Shown here piece by piece: positions 51,628 through 61,358 of a stretch of DNA of 64,000 nt. Under the pieces are notes generated by a model, which worked only from the letters and a program-made list of their open reading frames with translations, had not been told where the DNA came from and searched no databases. Each line of letters starts with the position of its first letter. Position 1 is the stretch's first letter. The translations under genes were made by a program, and so were the position numbers. The stretch spans positions 1 to 64,000 of the forward strand of contig CABQGK010000005.1 of the NCBI GenBank assembly GCA_902463725.1, read 5' to 3'. This DNA comes from an uncultured Sutterella sp. (lineage in GTDB: Bacteria > Pseudomonadota > Gammaproteobacteria > Burkholderiales > Burkholderiaceae_F).

Positions 51628-53574
51628 ATGGCCCTTGACTTTCAAAAAGACGACTTTGACGTAAAGCCCTTCAGAAAGCGATTGCTCTTTCTCTACGGGC
51701 TCGTCCTCTTTTTCTTTGGCCTGCTCGTGTGTCGGTTTGCTTGGTTGCAAATCATTAATCAGAATTCCTATGTCGAAAAAGCAGAGCGTAACCGTACTGT
51801 AACGGTGACCATTCAAGGCGCTCGTGGACTTATTGTCGACCGCAATGGCGAAGTGCTAGCCCAGAACAAGATGGTTTACTCGCTGGAAATAACGCCAGAC
51901 AAAACCCCTGATTTAGCCGCCACGCTGAAAGCACTCGCAGAGGTGATCGATATCACCCCTGCAGATATTCGACGGTTTAACCGCTTGCGGGAAGACTTCC
52001 AGCGCTACGACTCCATCCCACTCAAACAGGAACTCACTGAGCAGGAGGTTGCCCTCTTTTTGGCACAAAGCTGGCGTTTCCCGGGGGTAGAAATTAACCA
52101 ACGGCAGTACCGTTACTATCCTCAAGGCAGCACGGGCAGCCATTTTGTTGGCTACATTGGCTCGCTCTCACAGAATGACCAAAAGCGACTCAAGGCTGAA
52201 GGCCTTTTCGATGACTACGATGGAGAACGAAACATTGGGAAAGTTGGTCTCGAGCGAAGCTATGAGCAAGTGCTGCACGGACGTCCAGGCCATGAGACGC
52301 TCGAAATTACAGCTGGCGGTCATGCCGTAAGATCCTTGTCTCTCACCCCTGCTGCCGCGGGAAAAAATCTACACCTCTCTGTAGACATGAACTTGCAACG
52401 TGTGGTCGAAGCTCAATTTGGTAAGGAGCGCGGCGCACTCATTGCTATTGAACCGAAGACTGGGGATATTCTTGCTTTTGTATCAAACCCCACGTACGAT
52501 CCCAATCTCTTCCCTGGAGGCATTGACCCAGAAAGCTGGAATGAACTCAACACGAGCGAAGACCGTCCCTTATTCAATCGTGCGATGCGTGGAGTTTATC
52601 CTATTGGCTCCACCTACAAACCCTTCATGGCACTTGCTGGCCTCTCTACAGGGGCGACCACCGCGGATTACATTCTCAACGATACTGGCATCTTTATGCT
52701 CGGTAACCACAAATTCCGCGATGCTAGTGGCGTACCAAAGGGGCCGCTGAATCTACGTCGTTCTATCGCACTTTCTTCGGACGTTTATTACTACTGGCTT
52801 GCCACCAAGATGGGGGTAGACGCCATCCATGACTTTATGCAGCCTTGGGGATTTGGTCAACGCACAGGGATCGACCTTGTCGGCGAACAAACTGGCATTC
52901 TGCCTAATCGCGAGTGGAAAGAAAAACGCTTCAAACGTCCGTGGGTTTTAGGCGATACCCCCTCTATCGGGATTGGTCAAGGGTACAACAGCTTTACCTT
53001 GCTGCAACTGGCACATGCGGTCGCAACACTCGCCAATCGCGGCGTGGTTATGACACCACATCTTGTCAAGACGATTGAAGATCCTGTTAACCGGGAAAGT
53101 ACGGTTGTTGATGCGAAACCTACCGATGTCATCGACATCAAGCCCGCACACCTAGAAACAGTTATCAATGGCATGGTTGATGTCACAAAAATCGGTACAG
53201 CTCGAAGGGTCTTTGCCAACTTTCCCTTCGACGTAGCAGGTAAAACCGGAACAGCGCAAGTCGTCACTGTGGCACAAGATGAGAGCTTTAAGACCAAACG
53301 GCTTAAAAAGCGCCAGCAAGACCACGCGCTCTTTATCACCTTTGCGCCTGCGAAAAACCCAACGATTGCTTTGGCTGTACTGGTTGAAAACGGGGGCTTT
53401 GGTGCTAGCGCAGCAGCACCGATAGCACGTGCTGCGCTTGACTATTGGCTCACTGGGCACAATGAGTTAGGTTTACCGCCGCCAGCCCATGTTGCCGCCG
53501 AACAAGCTCGTGCTGCTCAGGCAGCCTCTACCGAATCTGCAGCACGGGAACCTAAAGCAAGGAAGAAAAAATGA
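51628..53574 (+). CDS. mrdA: Penicillin-binding protein 2 (transpeptidase)
   Basis: Class B PBP, the D,D-transpeptidase of the elongasome, partner of RodA. There is one membrane anchor (~residues 20-40), a pedestal domain with GLIVDRNGEVLA, and the transpeptidase with Ser328 and Lys331 in GSTYKPF, the SSD triad in LSSDVYYYW, and KTG in VAGKTGTAQ. The C-terminus has a low-complexity Ala-rich, basic tail. Its stop overlaps rodA by four bases (ATGA). Confidence 0.96.
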   Translation: MALDFQKDDFDVKPFRKRLLFLYGLVLFFFGLLVCRFAWLQIINQNSYVEKAERNRTVTVTIQGARGLIVDRNGEVLAQNKMVYSLEITPDKTPDLAATLKALAEVIDITPADIRRFNRLREDFQRYDSIPLKQELTEQEVALFLAQSWRFPGVEINQRQYRYYPQGSTGSHFVGYIGSLSQNDQKRLKAEGLFDDYDGERNIGKVGLERSYEQVLHGRPGHETLEITAGGHAVRSLSLTPAAAGKNLHLSVDMNLQRVVEAQFGKERGALIAIEPKTGDILAFVSNPTYDPNLFPGGIDPESWNELNTSEDRPLFNRAMRGVYPIGSTYKPFMALAGLSTGATTADYILNDTGIFMLGNHKFRDASGVPKGPLNLRRSIALSSDVYYYWLATKMGVDAIHDFMQPWGFGQRTGIDLVGEQTGILPNREWKEKRFKRPWVLGDTPSIGIGQGYNSFTLLQLAHAVATLANRGVVMTPHLVKTIEDPVNRESTVVDAKPTDVIDIKPAHLETVINGMVDVTKIGTARRVFANFPFDVAGKTGTAQVVTVAQDESFKTKRLKKRQQDHALFITFAPAKNPTIALAVLVENGGFGASAAAPIARAALDYWLTGHNELGLPPPAHVAAEQARAAQAASTESAAREPKARKKK

Positions 53575-54695
53575 TTGATCATGTCTCATTTCTTCTAGGG
53601 CGCTCCCTCAAGCGCCTCTTTCACCGCCTTGCCCAAGTAGATCTGGTGATCCTCTCTGTGGTCGTGCTTGTCAGCACCATCGGCTTTATTGCGCTCTTTT
53701 CCGCTAGCTACAGCATGCCTTGGCGAATGGAAGATCAGATTCGCAATCTCGCCGTTGCTGCAGTGGTGATGTTTGTCGTTATGAATATCCCGATTAAAGC
53801 ACTGAGCCGTGTCGCCGTCCCGCTTTTTATTATCGGCTGCCTGTTACTGCTCATGACGCAACTCTTTGGGGTTACCGTCAAAGGCGCTACACGTTGGCTT
53901 AATGTCGGTATTCGCATACAGCCCTCGGAACTCATGAAGCTCACCACGCCACTTATGCTTGCTTGGTACTACCAAAAGCGCGGCGAGGCCACATGCCTTT
54001 GGGATCATGTCTTGGCTTTTGTGCTTCTGCTAATCCCTGTTGCCTTCATTTTGAAACAACCCGACCTCGGTACTGCGATTCTGGTAGCGATCTCTGGACT
54101 CGCCGTGATCTTCTTTGCTGGATTACATGTGCGCGTTATTGCAACTGCAGTCTTCGGCTTCTTACTGTCTCTGCCCTTTATCTGGACCATGTTGCATGAT
54201 TACCAACAAGAGCGCATTCTCACGCTACTCGATCCCTCACGCGATCCACTCGGTAAAGGCTTCCATATCAATCAAGCGCTCATTGCCATTGGCTCTGGCG
54301 GCTTTTCAGGAAAAGGTTGGATGGAAGGTACTCAAGCGCACCTCGACTTTATTCCAGAGCGGACCAGCGACTTTCTTTTCGCGGTCTACAGCGAAGAGTT
54401 TGGCTTTGTTGGTAACATCATTCTCCTCATTCTCTATGCCATCCTGATTGGCCGCAGTTTCTATATCGCAGCTTATGCCACGAATCGCTTTTCTCGATTG
54501 CTCGCAGGTGCCATTGGGACTATATTTTTCACCTACACCTTCGTCAATATGGGCATGGTGAGCGGTATTCTCCCTGTCGTAGGCGTACCACTACCCTTTA
54601 TGAGCTATGGCGGTACAGCACTCATGATTCTTGGAATCTGCTCAGGAATACTGCTTTCTATTTCCGCTGAGACTCAACAAAGCGCGCACCGTTAG
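53571..54695 (+). CDS. mrdB: Peptidoglycan glycosyltransferase RodA
   Basis: SEDS-family glycan polymerase of the elongasome with about ten membrane helices. Signature blocks are NVGIRIQPSELMKL, FILKQPDLGTAILVA, DPLGKGFHINQALIAIGSGG and PLPFMSYGGTALM. 374 residues. Translationally coupled to mrdA. Confidence 0.96.
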   Translation: MIDHVSFLLGRSLKRLFHRLAQVDLVILSVVVLVSTIGFIALFSASYSMPWRMEDQIRNLAVAAVVMFVVMNIPIKALSRVAVPLFIIGCLLLLMTQLFGVTVKGATRWLNVGIRIQPSELMKLTTPLMLAWYYQKRGEATCLWDHVLAFVLLLIPVAFILKQPDLGTAILVAISGLAVIFFAGLHVRVIATAVFGFLLSLPFIWTMLHDYQQERILTLLDPSRDPLGKGFHINQALIAIGSGGFSGKGWMEGTQAHLDFIPERTSDFLFAVYSEEFGFVGNIILLILYAILIGRSFYIAAYATNRFSRLLAGAIGTIFFTYTFVNMGMVSGILPVVGVPLPFMSYGGTALMILGICSGILLSISAETQQSAHR

Positions 54696-54762
54696 GCGTG
54701 TTGCTAGAGCAGTTTTCGGTGCAAATGCGACTCACCAAGCCCAAAGCGCCCGAGGTTTATTG

Positions 54763-55746
54763 ATGCGCCCATTTCTGCCCCTTATTCTTGCTGCCGCCCT
54801 ACTGCTATCAGCCTGTTCGTCGACGCACTCCCCGTCACGTGGTGGCGGAAAATATTTTGAAAACGACGGTCCCCCTACCAGTGAAGAGGTTGGTGAGGAC
54901 GCCATTCCACGCGTCGAACCTTTCAAGGCGGGTACGCTCAAACCCTATCAAGTGCTTGGAAAGACATATGTCCCGATCACGGAAGACTTGCCGATGACTC
55001 AGACAGGCGTCGGCTCTTGGTACGGAAAACAGTTTCACGGCAAACGTACGGCGACAGGGGAAACCTACAACATGTTTTCTATGAGTGCCGCACATCCCAC
55101 CATGCCCCTACCGAGCTACGCGGAAGTCACGAATCTTGACAACGGAAAAAGCGTCATTGTTCGTGTCAACGACCGTGGTCCGTTTCTGCAAAGCCGCGTC
55201 ATCGATCTCTCGTACGCCGCTGCGAAACGCATTGGATACGCGGGCAAAGGTACGGGACGCGTGCGTGTGCGGCGTCTGACTTTCGCAGAAATCCGCAGTG
55301 GTCGCTACGCTGCTGGTAATAGCTTGAATGGTAGCAACGAAACCCCGCTTGCTACCCCAACACTCTCTGCTAGTGCTTCAAGTGATAGTGCCCCATCGGA
55401 AACCCCGCGCGTGAATCCAATTACGCCATTAGGGCGGGGGGAACCAGCATCAACGCCAGTTGTTAGTAGTCCTGCAGCAGAACCCATCACGGCCGATGCT
55501 CCAACAGGTAACTGGGGCGTGCAGATTGGTTTCTTTAGCACACAGGACAACGCCCAAGCCTTTCTTGCGCACGCCCAAGCTACACTCGGCAGTATGGGTC
55601 GAGGGGATTTGAGCTCGCGTATCGTGCGTGACAACAATGGTTGGCGGGTGATTCTCGGTCGGTATGCGAATGCCTCCACAGCACGCAGTGCCGCTCAAGC
55701 AGTCAGTAGTAATCTTGGTATTTCCGCCTTCCCTATTCAGAGGTAA
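54763..55746 (+). CDS. rlpA: RlpA lipoprotein, septal lytic transglycosylase family
   Basis: Outer-membrane lipoprotein that cuts denuded glycan strands. Lipoprotein signal LLLSAC puts the acylated Cys near residue 20. The double-psi barrel catalytic domain is GSWYGKQFHGKRTATGETY through RVNDRGPF (~residues 85-170). After a Ser/Pro/Ala linker comes a C-terminal SPOR domain that binds denuded glycan (WGVQIGFFSTQDNAQAFL). I chose the ATG at 54763, where the signal peptide starts. In line with the mreBCD-mrdAB genes. Confidence 0.93.
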   Translation: MRPFLPLILAAALLLSACSSTHSPSRGGGKYFENDGPPTSEEVGEDAIPRVEPFKAGTLKPYQVLGKTYVPITEDLPMTQTGVGSWYGKQFHGKRTATGETYNMFSMSAAHPTMPLPSYAEVTNLDNGKSVIVRVNDRGPFLQSRVIDLSYAAAKRIGYAGKGTGRVRVRRLTFAEIRSGRYAAGNSLNGSNETPLATPTLSASASSDSAPSETPRVNPITPLGRGEPASTPVVSSPAAEPITADAPTGNWGVQIGFFSTQDNAQAFLAHAQATLGSMGRGDLSSRIVRDNNGWRVILGRYANASTARSAAQAVSSNLGISAFPIQR

Positions 55747-55750
55747 ACGT

Positions 55751-57148
55751 ATGCAACAATACATTAAAGACGCTTGGTCAGGCGATACGCTTGAAGCATT
55801 GAGCCGCTTTGTAAGCATTCCAGCAAAAAGCAAAGACTTTGACAAAGCTTGGGCGGAGCATGGGGAGCTCATGCGTGCGCTGGTTGAAGGCCGCACCTGG
55901 GCACTGAAACACTTTCCAAATGCAACGTTTGAGATTCTTTCGCTACCTGGTATCCCTCCAGCTCTCTTCTTTGATATTGCAGCAACAGAGGGACATGACG
56001 GCGATCCCGTGCTCTTTTATGGGCACTTTGACAAGCAGCCCGAAACAGAGGGTTGGAGTGAAGGGCTCGGTCCTTGGACTCCAGTTGTACGAGACGCTCG
56101 CCTCTATGGTCGCGGCGCTGTTGATGATGGCTACTGCTTCTACAGTGCACTAACAGCCGTGGCAGCGCTACAAGCTAACCATATTGCCCACCCACGTATC
56201 TGCGGCCTTTTTGAAACCGATGAAGAATCGGGCTCAACCGACCTTGCTTCCTATCTCAAACTCGTTGAAACACGTATTGGCAAGCCAGCCTTCATCTGCA
56301 TCCTCGACCTATTTGCGACTGACTTCAACCGCGTTTGGATCACGCAGTCTCTTCGAGGCATCGTTAGCCTCGTGGTGAAAGTAAGCGTACTGCAAACACC
56401 CGCACACTCTGGCGTCGCAAGTGGCATTGTCCCGAGCAGTTTCCGAATCATGCGCTCGTTACTCGATCGAATCGAAAACGCCGAGAATGGTGAAGTTTTA
56501 GTCAAGAGTATGCACAGTGTCATCCCTGACTACATCCGCAAGATGGCGAGCGACATTGCTAAGGACTATGACCCACGCCGCTCCTTTAAATTTCATGGCA
56601 ACACTGAAGCCGCTGAGACGTCTGCTCTTGATGCGCTGATTGCTGGGACTTGGCGCCCCACACTCTCTGTGCTCGGGGCAGATGGCCTTCCCGCCACCCA
56701 TACCGCGAGTGGCCTCGTTCGTAGTGCTACCGCGCTGAAACTTTCGTTCCGTATCCCGCCTGGGGTAGATGCACAAGCAGCGCTCAAAGAGACCATCTCG
56801 CTATTAACCACCAATGTCCCGTACGGTGCTAGTGTAGAAATCAGCGAAACCGCTGCAAGCGCTGGCTTCTGCGCACCACAGTGGCCAACATGGCTACTTG
56901 AACAAGGGCAAAAGAGCTCGCTGCGCTACTTCAATGAGGGGCTTGGAAACGTGCTCTGCGGCGCCTCCATCGGGACGCTACCAGCCTTCCAAGCCGCCTT
57001 CCCCAATGCGCCCTTTATCAATACGGGCGCTCTTGGTCCCGGCAGCAATGCGCATGCCCCAGACGAATGGCTTGACCTCAACTATGTCGAACGACTCACG
57101 GCTTGGGTTGCTGACATGGTAGCGAGTGTGCCACGTCAGGGACAATGA
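55751..57148 (+). CDS. M20-family metallopeptidase (dipeptidase/deacylase type)
   Basis: A 465-residue M20 peptidase. Metal-ligand motifs are present: YGHFDKQPE (His, with catalytic Asp two residues on), GRGAVDDGY (bridging Asp), ETDEESGS (general-base Glu and ligand Glu) and a final His in GSNAHAPDEW. The dimerisation domain starts near QTPAHSGVASG. Substrate probably a dipeptide or acyl-amino acid; exact specificity is not readable. The ATG at 55751 follows AGAGGTAAACG, five bases after rlpA. Confidence 0.88.
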   Translation: MQQYIKDAWSGDTLEALSRFVSIPAKSKDFDKAWAEHGELMRALVEGRTWALKHFPNATFEILSLPGIPPALFFDIAATEGHDGDPVLFYGHFDKQPETEGWSEGLGPWTPVVRDARLYGRGAVDDGYCFYSALTAVAALQANHIAHPRICGLFETDEESGSTDLASYLKLVETRIGKPAFICILDLFATDFNRVWITQSLRGIVSLVVKVSVLQTPAHSGVASGIVPSSFRIMRSLLDRIENAENGEVLVKSMHSVIPDYIRKMASDIAKDYDPRRSFKFHGNTEAAETSALDALIAGTWRPTLSVLGADGLPATHTASGLVRSATALKLSFRIPPGVDAQAALKETISLLTTNVPYGASVEISETAASAGFCAPQWPTWLLEQGQKSSLRYFNEGLGNVLCGASIGTLPAFQAAFPNAPFINTGALGPGSNAHAPDEWLDLNYVERLTAWVADMVASVPRQGQ

Positions 57149-57165
57149 TTTGAGTGGGAGAGCAT

Positions 57166-57606
57166 ATGATGCAAAAATGCGAACTCTGCTGTCAGCCTCA
57201 CCCGCAAGAGCGCTGGCGCTCTGAACACTTCTATCTGCTTGACGCTAGTAGTGGCGAGTTTCCCTGCTTTTTGAGACTGGTCAGCACGCGTCACGTTGCA
57301 GAGATGTCAGATCTCTCTGAGCAAGAACGCAAAGAAGTTTGGAAGCTACTCAATGTCATAGAACTCGAAATTCGTGCGGCTCTCAAGCCACACAAAATCA
57401 ACCTTGCTCAATTCGGCAATATGGTGCCGCACGTACATTGGCACGTGATTGCCCGCTGGCAAGATGACGTGTATTTTCCTGAATCTCCTTGGGGAAAACG
57501 CCAACGAGAGGCGCTTCCAGAAGAAACACAAGCACGTCGTGCTGCGCTTACTGCGCTTCTAGTTGAGCTCCCAGCAAAACTCGATGCTGCACTCTCTGGC
57601 GAATGA
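57166..57606 (+). CDS. HIT-family nucleotide-binding protein
   Basis: A 146-residue histidine-triad protein. The active-site motif is HVHWHVIARW, and an N-terminal CELCCQP may bind zinc. HIT proteins hydrolyse or transfer nucleotidyl groups. The start at 57166 (tandem ATG) follows TGGGAGAG. Its TGA stop abuts the stop of the convergent SPOR gene with no base between. Confidence 0.88.
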   Translation: MMQKCELCCQPHPQERWRSEHFYLLDASSGEFPCFLRLVSTRHVAEMSDLSEQERKEVWKLLNVIELEIRAALKPHKINLAQFGNMVPHVHWHVIARWQDDVYFPESPWGKRQREALPEETQARRAALTALLVELPAKLDAALSGE

Positions 57607-58398
57607 TTAGTAGGGGCAGCCGCGCAAGCGGCCGCCCTGCTTAGCAACAAAACTCTGAACGCGCCCAAAGTCCTCAGCGCTCATCTCTAAGAAGACGAGT
57701 TGCACAAGAGTCCCAACTTCCGGCGCCTCACGCTCGACCTGTAGCTTGACTCCAGGCAAGCGTGATTGCACACGATTGAGAAAGGTTTCTGCCTTTACAA
57801 TATCGGTAAACGAGGCAATGAGTAGCTTTTTAGCATTGGCTGCCGGCGCTTGGTAGCGTACACCAGCCTTATCCAAGACGGCACGCGTTTTCTTCATACT
57901 CTCCTCATTGAGAGAGCCCACGACAATACTAATTTTAGAGGTAGCTAGAGCAGGTTCAATCAGCATGCGAGATTTGACCCCTAAACGCTGAATCTCTGCA
58001 TAGTAGCCTTTGAGTTTCGTTTCCTGGAAAGGGCCATAGAGTGCGCAAGCCTCTGTAGGCTCTTTCTCTTCGGTCATGACCAATGCATCTAATTCCGGTA
58101 AAGCGGGTGCCGTACCAGTAGACGCCTCCCCTTGGGGCTTCTTTTGGCTTTCTACCTCCATATTGACACCTGGCGTTATGGGACTTGACGGAGAACTCGC
58201 CGCTACAGCTACCTTGCTCTGACTGCTCGACGCTGCCGCTGCCTCATTCGTAGGGTCGATAGAAGCACTCATAGATAATCCTGTAATCGACGCAGATCCT
58301 TGCAGTGACTGTACATCATAGGCTGAATCTGTTCCCGTTAGGGGCACAAACATTGCCACGGCAGCAATCGTTAGCAGCACAGCAAGGATTTTGGACAT
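57607..58398 (-). CDS. SPOR-domain-like membrane-anchored protein
   Basis: A 263-residue protein with an N-terminal anchor or signal helix (ILAVLLTIAAVAMFVPL), a Ser/Ala-rich low-complexity linker to about residue 110, and a C-terminal region with SPOR-like repeats (GPFQETKLKGYYAEIQRLGV; ASFTDIVKAETFLNRVQSRL). Such a gene often follows birA-coaX in Burkholderiales. Its function is unknown; peptidoglycan binding is an inference from the fold. The start follows AGGAG one base after the coaX stop. Confidence 0.75.
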   Translation of the reverse strand: MSKILAVLLTIAAVAMFVPLTGTDSAYDVQSLQGSASITGLSMSASIDPTNEAAAASSSQSKVAVAASSPSSPITPGVNMEVESQKKPQGEASTGTAPALPELDALVMTEEKEPTEACALYGPFQETKLKGYYAEIQRLGVKSRMLIEPALATSKISIVVGSLNEESMKKTRAVLDKAGVRYQAPAANAKKLLIASFTDIVKAETFLNRVQSRLPGVKLQVEREAPEVGTLVQLVFLEMSAEDFGRVQSFVAKQGGRLRGCPY

Positions 58399-58399
58399 A

Positions 58400-59182
58400 C
58401 TACGACTCTCCTATTGTTTGGAGTGCTCGACTAGCGAGCCCTCCTAACACTAGATTATGCCTGATTATCAAATCGGGAATTTCTGCCAACAAATGGGGAC
58501 CAATGAATTGTGCCGCACCTCCTGCAAGCAATACATGCGGTTGCACGCCTTTTGCGTGCATCGCTTCGATGGCCCGCATCACAAGTCCCACTTGAGCATC
58601 AATAATCCCTGTGGCAATAGCCTCTTGCGAACTGCTCGGCATGGCACTGTATACCCCTAGCTCAGCAGTCAAGGTAGGAATGGTCGCAAGCAGGCTCGTG
58701 TGCATGAGAGAAGGACCTGGAGCAATGCGCCCACCTAGAAAGCGATAGCTTGTCTCACTTTCGCGAAGAATGGAATCCACTGTCGTCGCAGTTCCCATGT
58801 GAACCACCAACAGCGACTCCCCTGACAAGTGGGCAAGCGCTCCAATCGCAGCATACCAACGATCTGCGCCAAGCTGTTTTGTCCGAGAATAATCGTTATG
58901 CAACACAAATCCCTTACCCTCAAAACGCTCAGTCGCTCGAACCCAATCCCAATGAATGCGATGTTCGTTAAAGAATTTTGTGAGTGAGAAGGCGATTTCT
59001 GGCGCAGCAACCGTGCACCCTAGCACATGCGTTGGATTAATTTGCTTCCAACGCTCAAAAAGCTCTCGCTTGAAATGTCCTTGACCGTTATGCACAATGG
59101 TCTCAGGATTGTCAGGGTTGTCAAGCGTTGCCCACTTCAGCGCCGTATTTCCGACATCAATAAGGATGAATTTATCTTGCAT
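58400..59182 (-). CDS. coaX: Type III pantothenate kinase
   Basis: First step of CoA synthesis, feedback-insensitive type. The ASKHA-fold starts FILIDVGNTALKWATL. The catalytic region is RTKQLGADRWYAAIGA, VHMGTATTVDSI is phosphate-2, and GGRIAPGPSLM and LLAGGAAQFIG follow. 260 residues is normal. Overlaps the end of birA by 11 bases. Confidence 0.94.
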   Translation of the reverse strand: MQDKFILIDVGNTALKWATLDNPDNPETIVHNGQGHFKRELFERWKQINPTHVLGCTVAAPEIAFSLTKFFNEHRIHWDWVRATERFEGKGFVLHNDYSRTKQLGADRWYAAIGALAHLSGESLLVVHMGTATTVDSILRESETSYRFLGGRIAPGPSLMHTSLLATIPTLTAELGVYSAMPSSSQEAIATGIIDAQVGLVMRAIEAMHAKGVQPHVLLAGGAAQFIGPHLLAEIPDLIIRHNLVLGGLASRALQTIGES

Positions 59183-59957
59183 TCTTCTTTTCTATAATCG
59201 ATCCGTTTGTCACAGCCACTGTACCAGCCTCGGTTTTTATTAAGAGCGCCCCATCAGGGCTAATGCCAGCGTTCTCTCCGAACAGGTGTTGACCGTCTGG
59301 CATCTCGACTTTGAGTGAGGCGCCAAGTAGCGCATCATAGCGCCGCCAACATGTGACATCGATAGGCGCAGGACTTTGAACCACCATACGGATTTGCTCG
59401 GCTAACCCTAACAAAAGGTGATCCCAATCAATGCCTAGTACTTCACCGCGGTCTAGGTAGAGTCCTCGCATCGCCCACTTGTCGAGCTGCTCATAGGGCG
59501 CCACGACATTAAGCCCTACGCCCACTACAAGCCCTTGCCTTCCATCAGCAGCACTGACCACCTCAGAGAGAATGCCACCGACCTTAGCATCTTGAAGCCA
59601 AAGATCATTAGGCCACTTGACCGAAAGTTCTATGCCTAATTGCTCACGTACTAGCGCAGCGACAGCCATCCCAATGCCAATCGTGAGCCCTCCTGCTAGC
59701 TTTACCCCTTGAAATGCCATACTGAACGTGAGCGCATCCACAACGCTACGCCACTTGTGGCCACGCGTTCCACGCCCTGCTCGCTGACGTTGAGCAATCA
59801 GTAAGAAAGGGCACTGCTGTATAACACCCTCTTTAATAAAGCTCTTGCAGTCATCGTTGGTTGAGCCCGTTTCTTCGACCACTGCTAAGCTCATCCCAGC
59901 ACGCTCAAATGTAAGAGGTGCTTCTGCGCTCAAGCGCACGATATTTTCTTCGTTCAT
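59172..59957 (-). CDS. birA: Biotin--[acetyl-CoA-carboxylase] ligase
   Basis: Attaches biotin to the carboxylase carrier protein. ETGSTNDDCKSFI, the biotinyl-AMP loop GRGTRGHKW, SVKWPNDLWLQDAKVGGIL and GVGLNV are all present. There is no N-terminal helix-turn-helix, so it is a monofunctional ligase, not a bio-operon repressor. I chose the ATG at 59957 (261 residues) because TTAGGAACC precedes it; an ATG at 59975 is possible. Confidence 0.92.
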   Translation of the reverse strand: MNEENIVRLSAEAPLTFERAGMSLAVVEETGSTNDDCKSFIKEGVIQQCPFLLIAQRQRAGRGTRGHKWRSVVDALTFSMAFQGVKLAGGLTIGIGMAVAALVREQLGIELSVKWPNDLWLQDAKVGGILSEVVSAADGRQGLVVGVGLNVVAPYEQLDKWAMRGLYLDRGEVLGIDWDHLLLGLAEQIRMVVQSPAPIDVTCWRRYDALLGASLKVEMPDGQHLFGENAGISPDGALLIKTEAGTVAVTNGSIIEKKNAR

Positions 59958-60137
59958 GTTGGTTCCTAAGCTCATGCGAAGGCTGGTGAAAAAGGCCAAG
60001 CCCCTTGCACGCCTAGTACGCATCCTACGCTAAAATGCCCCCGTCTCCCCTTCGGTTTTAGCTGAAAATATCTTGGCGTCTCCAGCATCCTTTTGGATGT
60101 CACAACGCCCTCTTACGAGAAGAACGAAAGAACTATT

Positions 60138-60416
60138 ATGGCTGATCAAGATTCAACGACTCAGGAACTGCTGCAATTCCCCGTGGACTTTCCTATGAAA
60201 GTCATGGGTCTCAATGAGCCCGATTTCCGCCAAATCATTAGTGCACTGGCTCGCGAGCATTTTGAGGACTTCGACGATAAAAAAACCACTGAGACCCCCT
60301 CCAAAAAAGGCAACTATCTAGCGCTCGGCATTGTGGTGCATGCAACCAGCAAAGAGCAGCTCGACAACTTTTATCGTGCGCTCACCTCACACCCAAAGGT
60401 TAAGGTAGTGCTTTAA
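60138..60416 (+). CDS. DUF493 (YbeD) family protein
   Basis: A 92-residue protein of the YbeD/DUF493 family with an ACT-like fold (FPMKVMGLNEPDFRQII, YLALGIVVHATSKEQLDNFY). Function unknown. In many Proteobacteria it stands beside lipB; here it is coupled to menA by a TAATG overlap instead. The ATG at 60138 has only a weak ribosome site. Confidence 0.85.
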   Translation: MADQDSTTQELLQFPVDFPMKVMGLNEPDFRQIISALAREHFEDFDDKKTTETPSKKGNYLALGIVVHATSKEQLDNFYRALTSHPKVKVVL

Positions 60417-61330
60417 TGATTACCTCACTCCCCTACCCTGGCCTCGTTCGTGCTTGGCTCTCCTTTATCCGTCCAAAAACCTGGGGCGTTGCGATTGCTC
60501 CTGTCGTGGCGGCACTTGCACTGGTCTTTTTAGAGCACAGAACCTTCTCGCCCATCGTTGCCCTGCTAACACTCACGCTCTCCATCACGATGCAAATCAT
60601 CACTAATATGGAGAACGACCTCGGCTACACGCAGAGAAAAGCCGAGAAGAGCAACCGCAAAGGGCTTCCGCGTGCGACGGCCAATGGCTGGATTTCCATC
60701 ACAGCAGCGCGTCGTGCCATCCTATTGATGGTGGCACTCGGCCTACTGAACACGGTCTATTTGGTATATGTCGGGGGCTGGGGGTTCCTTCTCATTGGTT
60801 GCACGTCAATGATCGCTGCCTACTGTTATATGGGCGGACCAATTCCGATCGCGTACACGCCCTTTGGGGAAGTGATGGTACTCATCTTCTTTGGTCTGAT
60901 GGCAGTCTGTGGGACCTATTATCTCCAAGCAATGTCAGTGAGCACAAATGCCGTGCTACTCGGCTGCGCACTCGGATCGACAGCAGCCTCCGTCCTGGCC
61001 GTCAACAATTGGCGAGATCGCGAGCACGATGCTTCGATCGCCCGACGCACGCTAGCCGTCGTTGCTAGCGATCGTGGCTTTCAGTTCATCTTTGCTGCGA
61101 TGCTGCTGCTTCCCTTTATCGTGCTACTGGTGATGAGTTGGCAGCTTCAGAGCTTTTGGGTTTTGCTCCCCCTCGTGCTACTAATTCGCCTTCCTGACCT
61201 ATTGCGGCGCTTTACAACGCTAAGCGGCTATGATTTAAATACGGTGATGTTTGCCTGTGTCAAACTAGGACTTCTCTATGCCACCCTTTTTACTGCTGGT
61301 GTAGGCCTAGAACTTGCGCTCGGCTCTTAA
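60416..61330 (+). CDS. menA: 1,4-dihydroxy-2-naphthoate polyprenyltransferase
   Basis: Membrane UbiA-family prenyltransferase of menaquinone synthesis, with about eight to nine helices. The two Asp-rich motifs are NMENDLGYTQRKAEKSNRKG and NNWRDREHDASIARRTLAV, and the IRPKTWGVAIAPV start is typical of MenA. It indicates a menaquinone-based anaerobic chain, which fits the reductase encoded 0.8 kb away. Convergent with the TetR gene with 28 bases between. Confidence 0.92.
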   Translation: MITSLPYPGLVRAWLSFIRPKTWGVAIAPVVAALALVFLEHRTFSPIVALLTLTLSITMQIITNMENDLGYTQRKAEKSNRKGLPRATANGWISITAARRAILLMVALGLLNTVYLVYVGGWGFLLIGCTSMIAAYCYMGGPIPIAYTPFGEVMVLIFFGLMAVCGTYYLQAMSVSTNAVLLGCALGSTAASVLAVNNWRDREHDASIARRTLAVVASDRGFQFIFAAMLLLPFIVLLVMSWQLQSFWVLLPLVLLIRLPDLLRRFTTLSGYDLNTVMFACVKLGLLYATLFTAGVGLELALGS

Positions 61331-61358
61331 CGCAATAATTTCAACATCACGAACGCTC

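Noticed and set aside
57604..57609. Abutting stop codons of the HIT and SPOR genes as something special
   Set aside because: A zero-base gap between convergent genes is compact but common; it is noted in the gene entries only.
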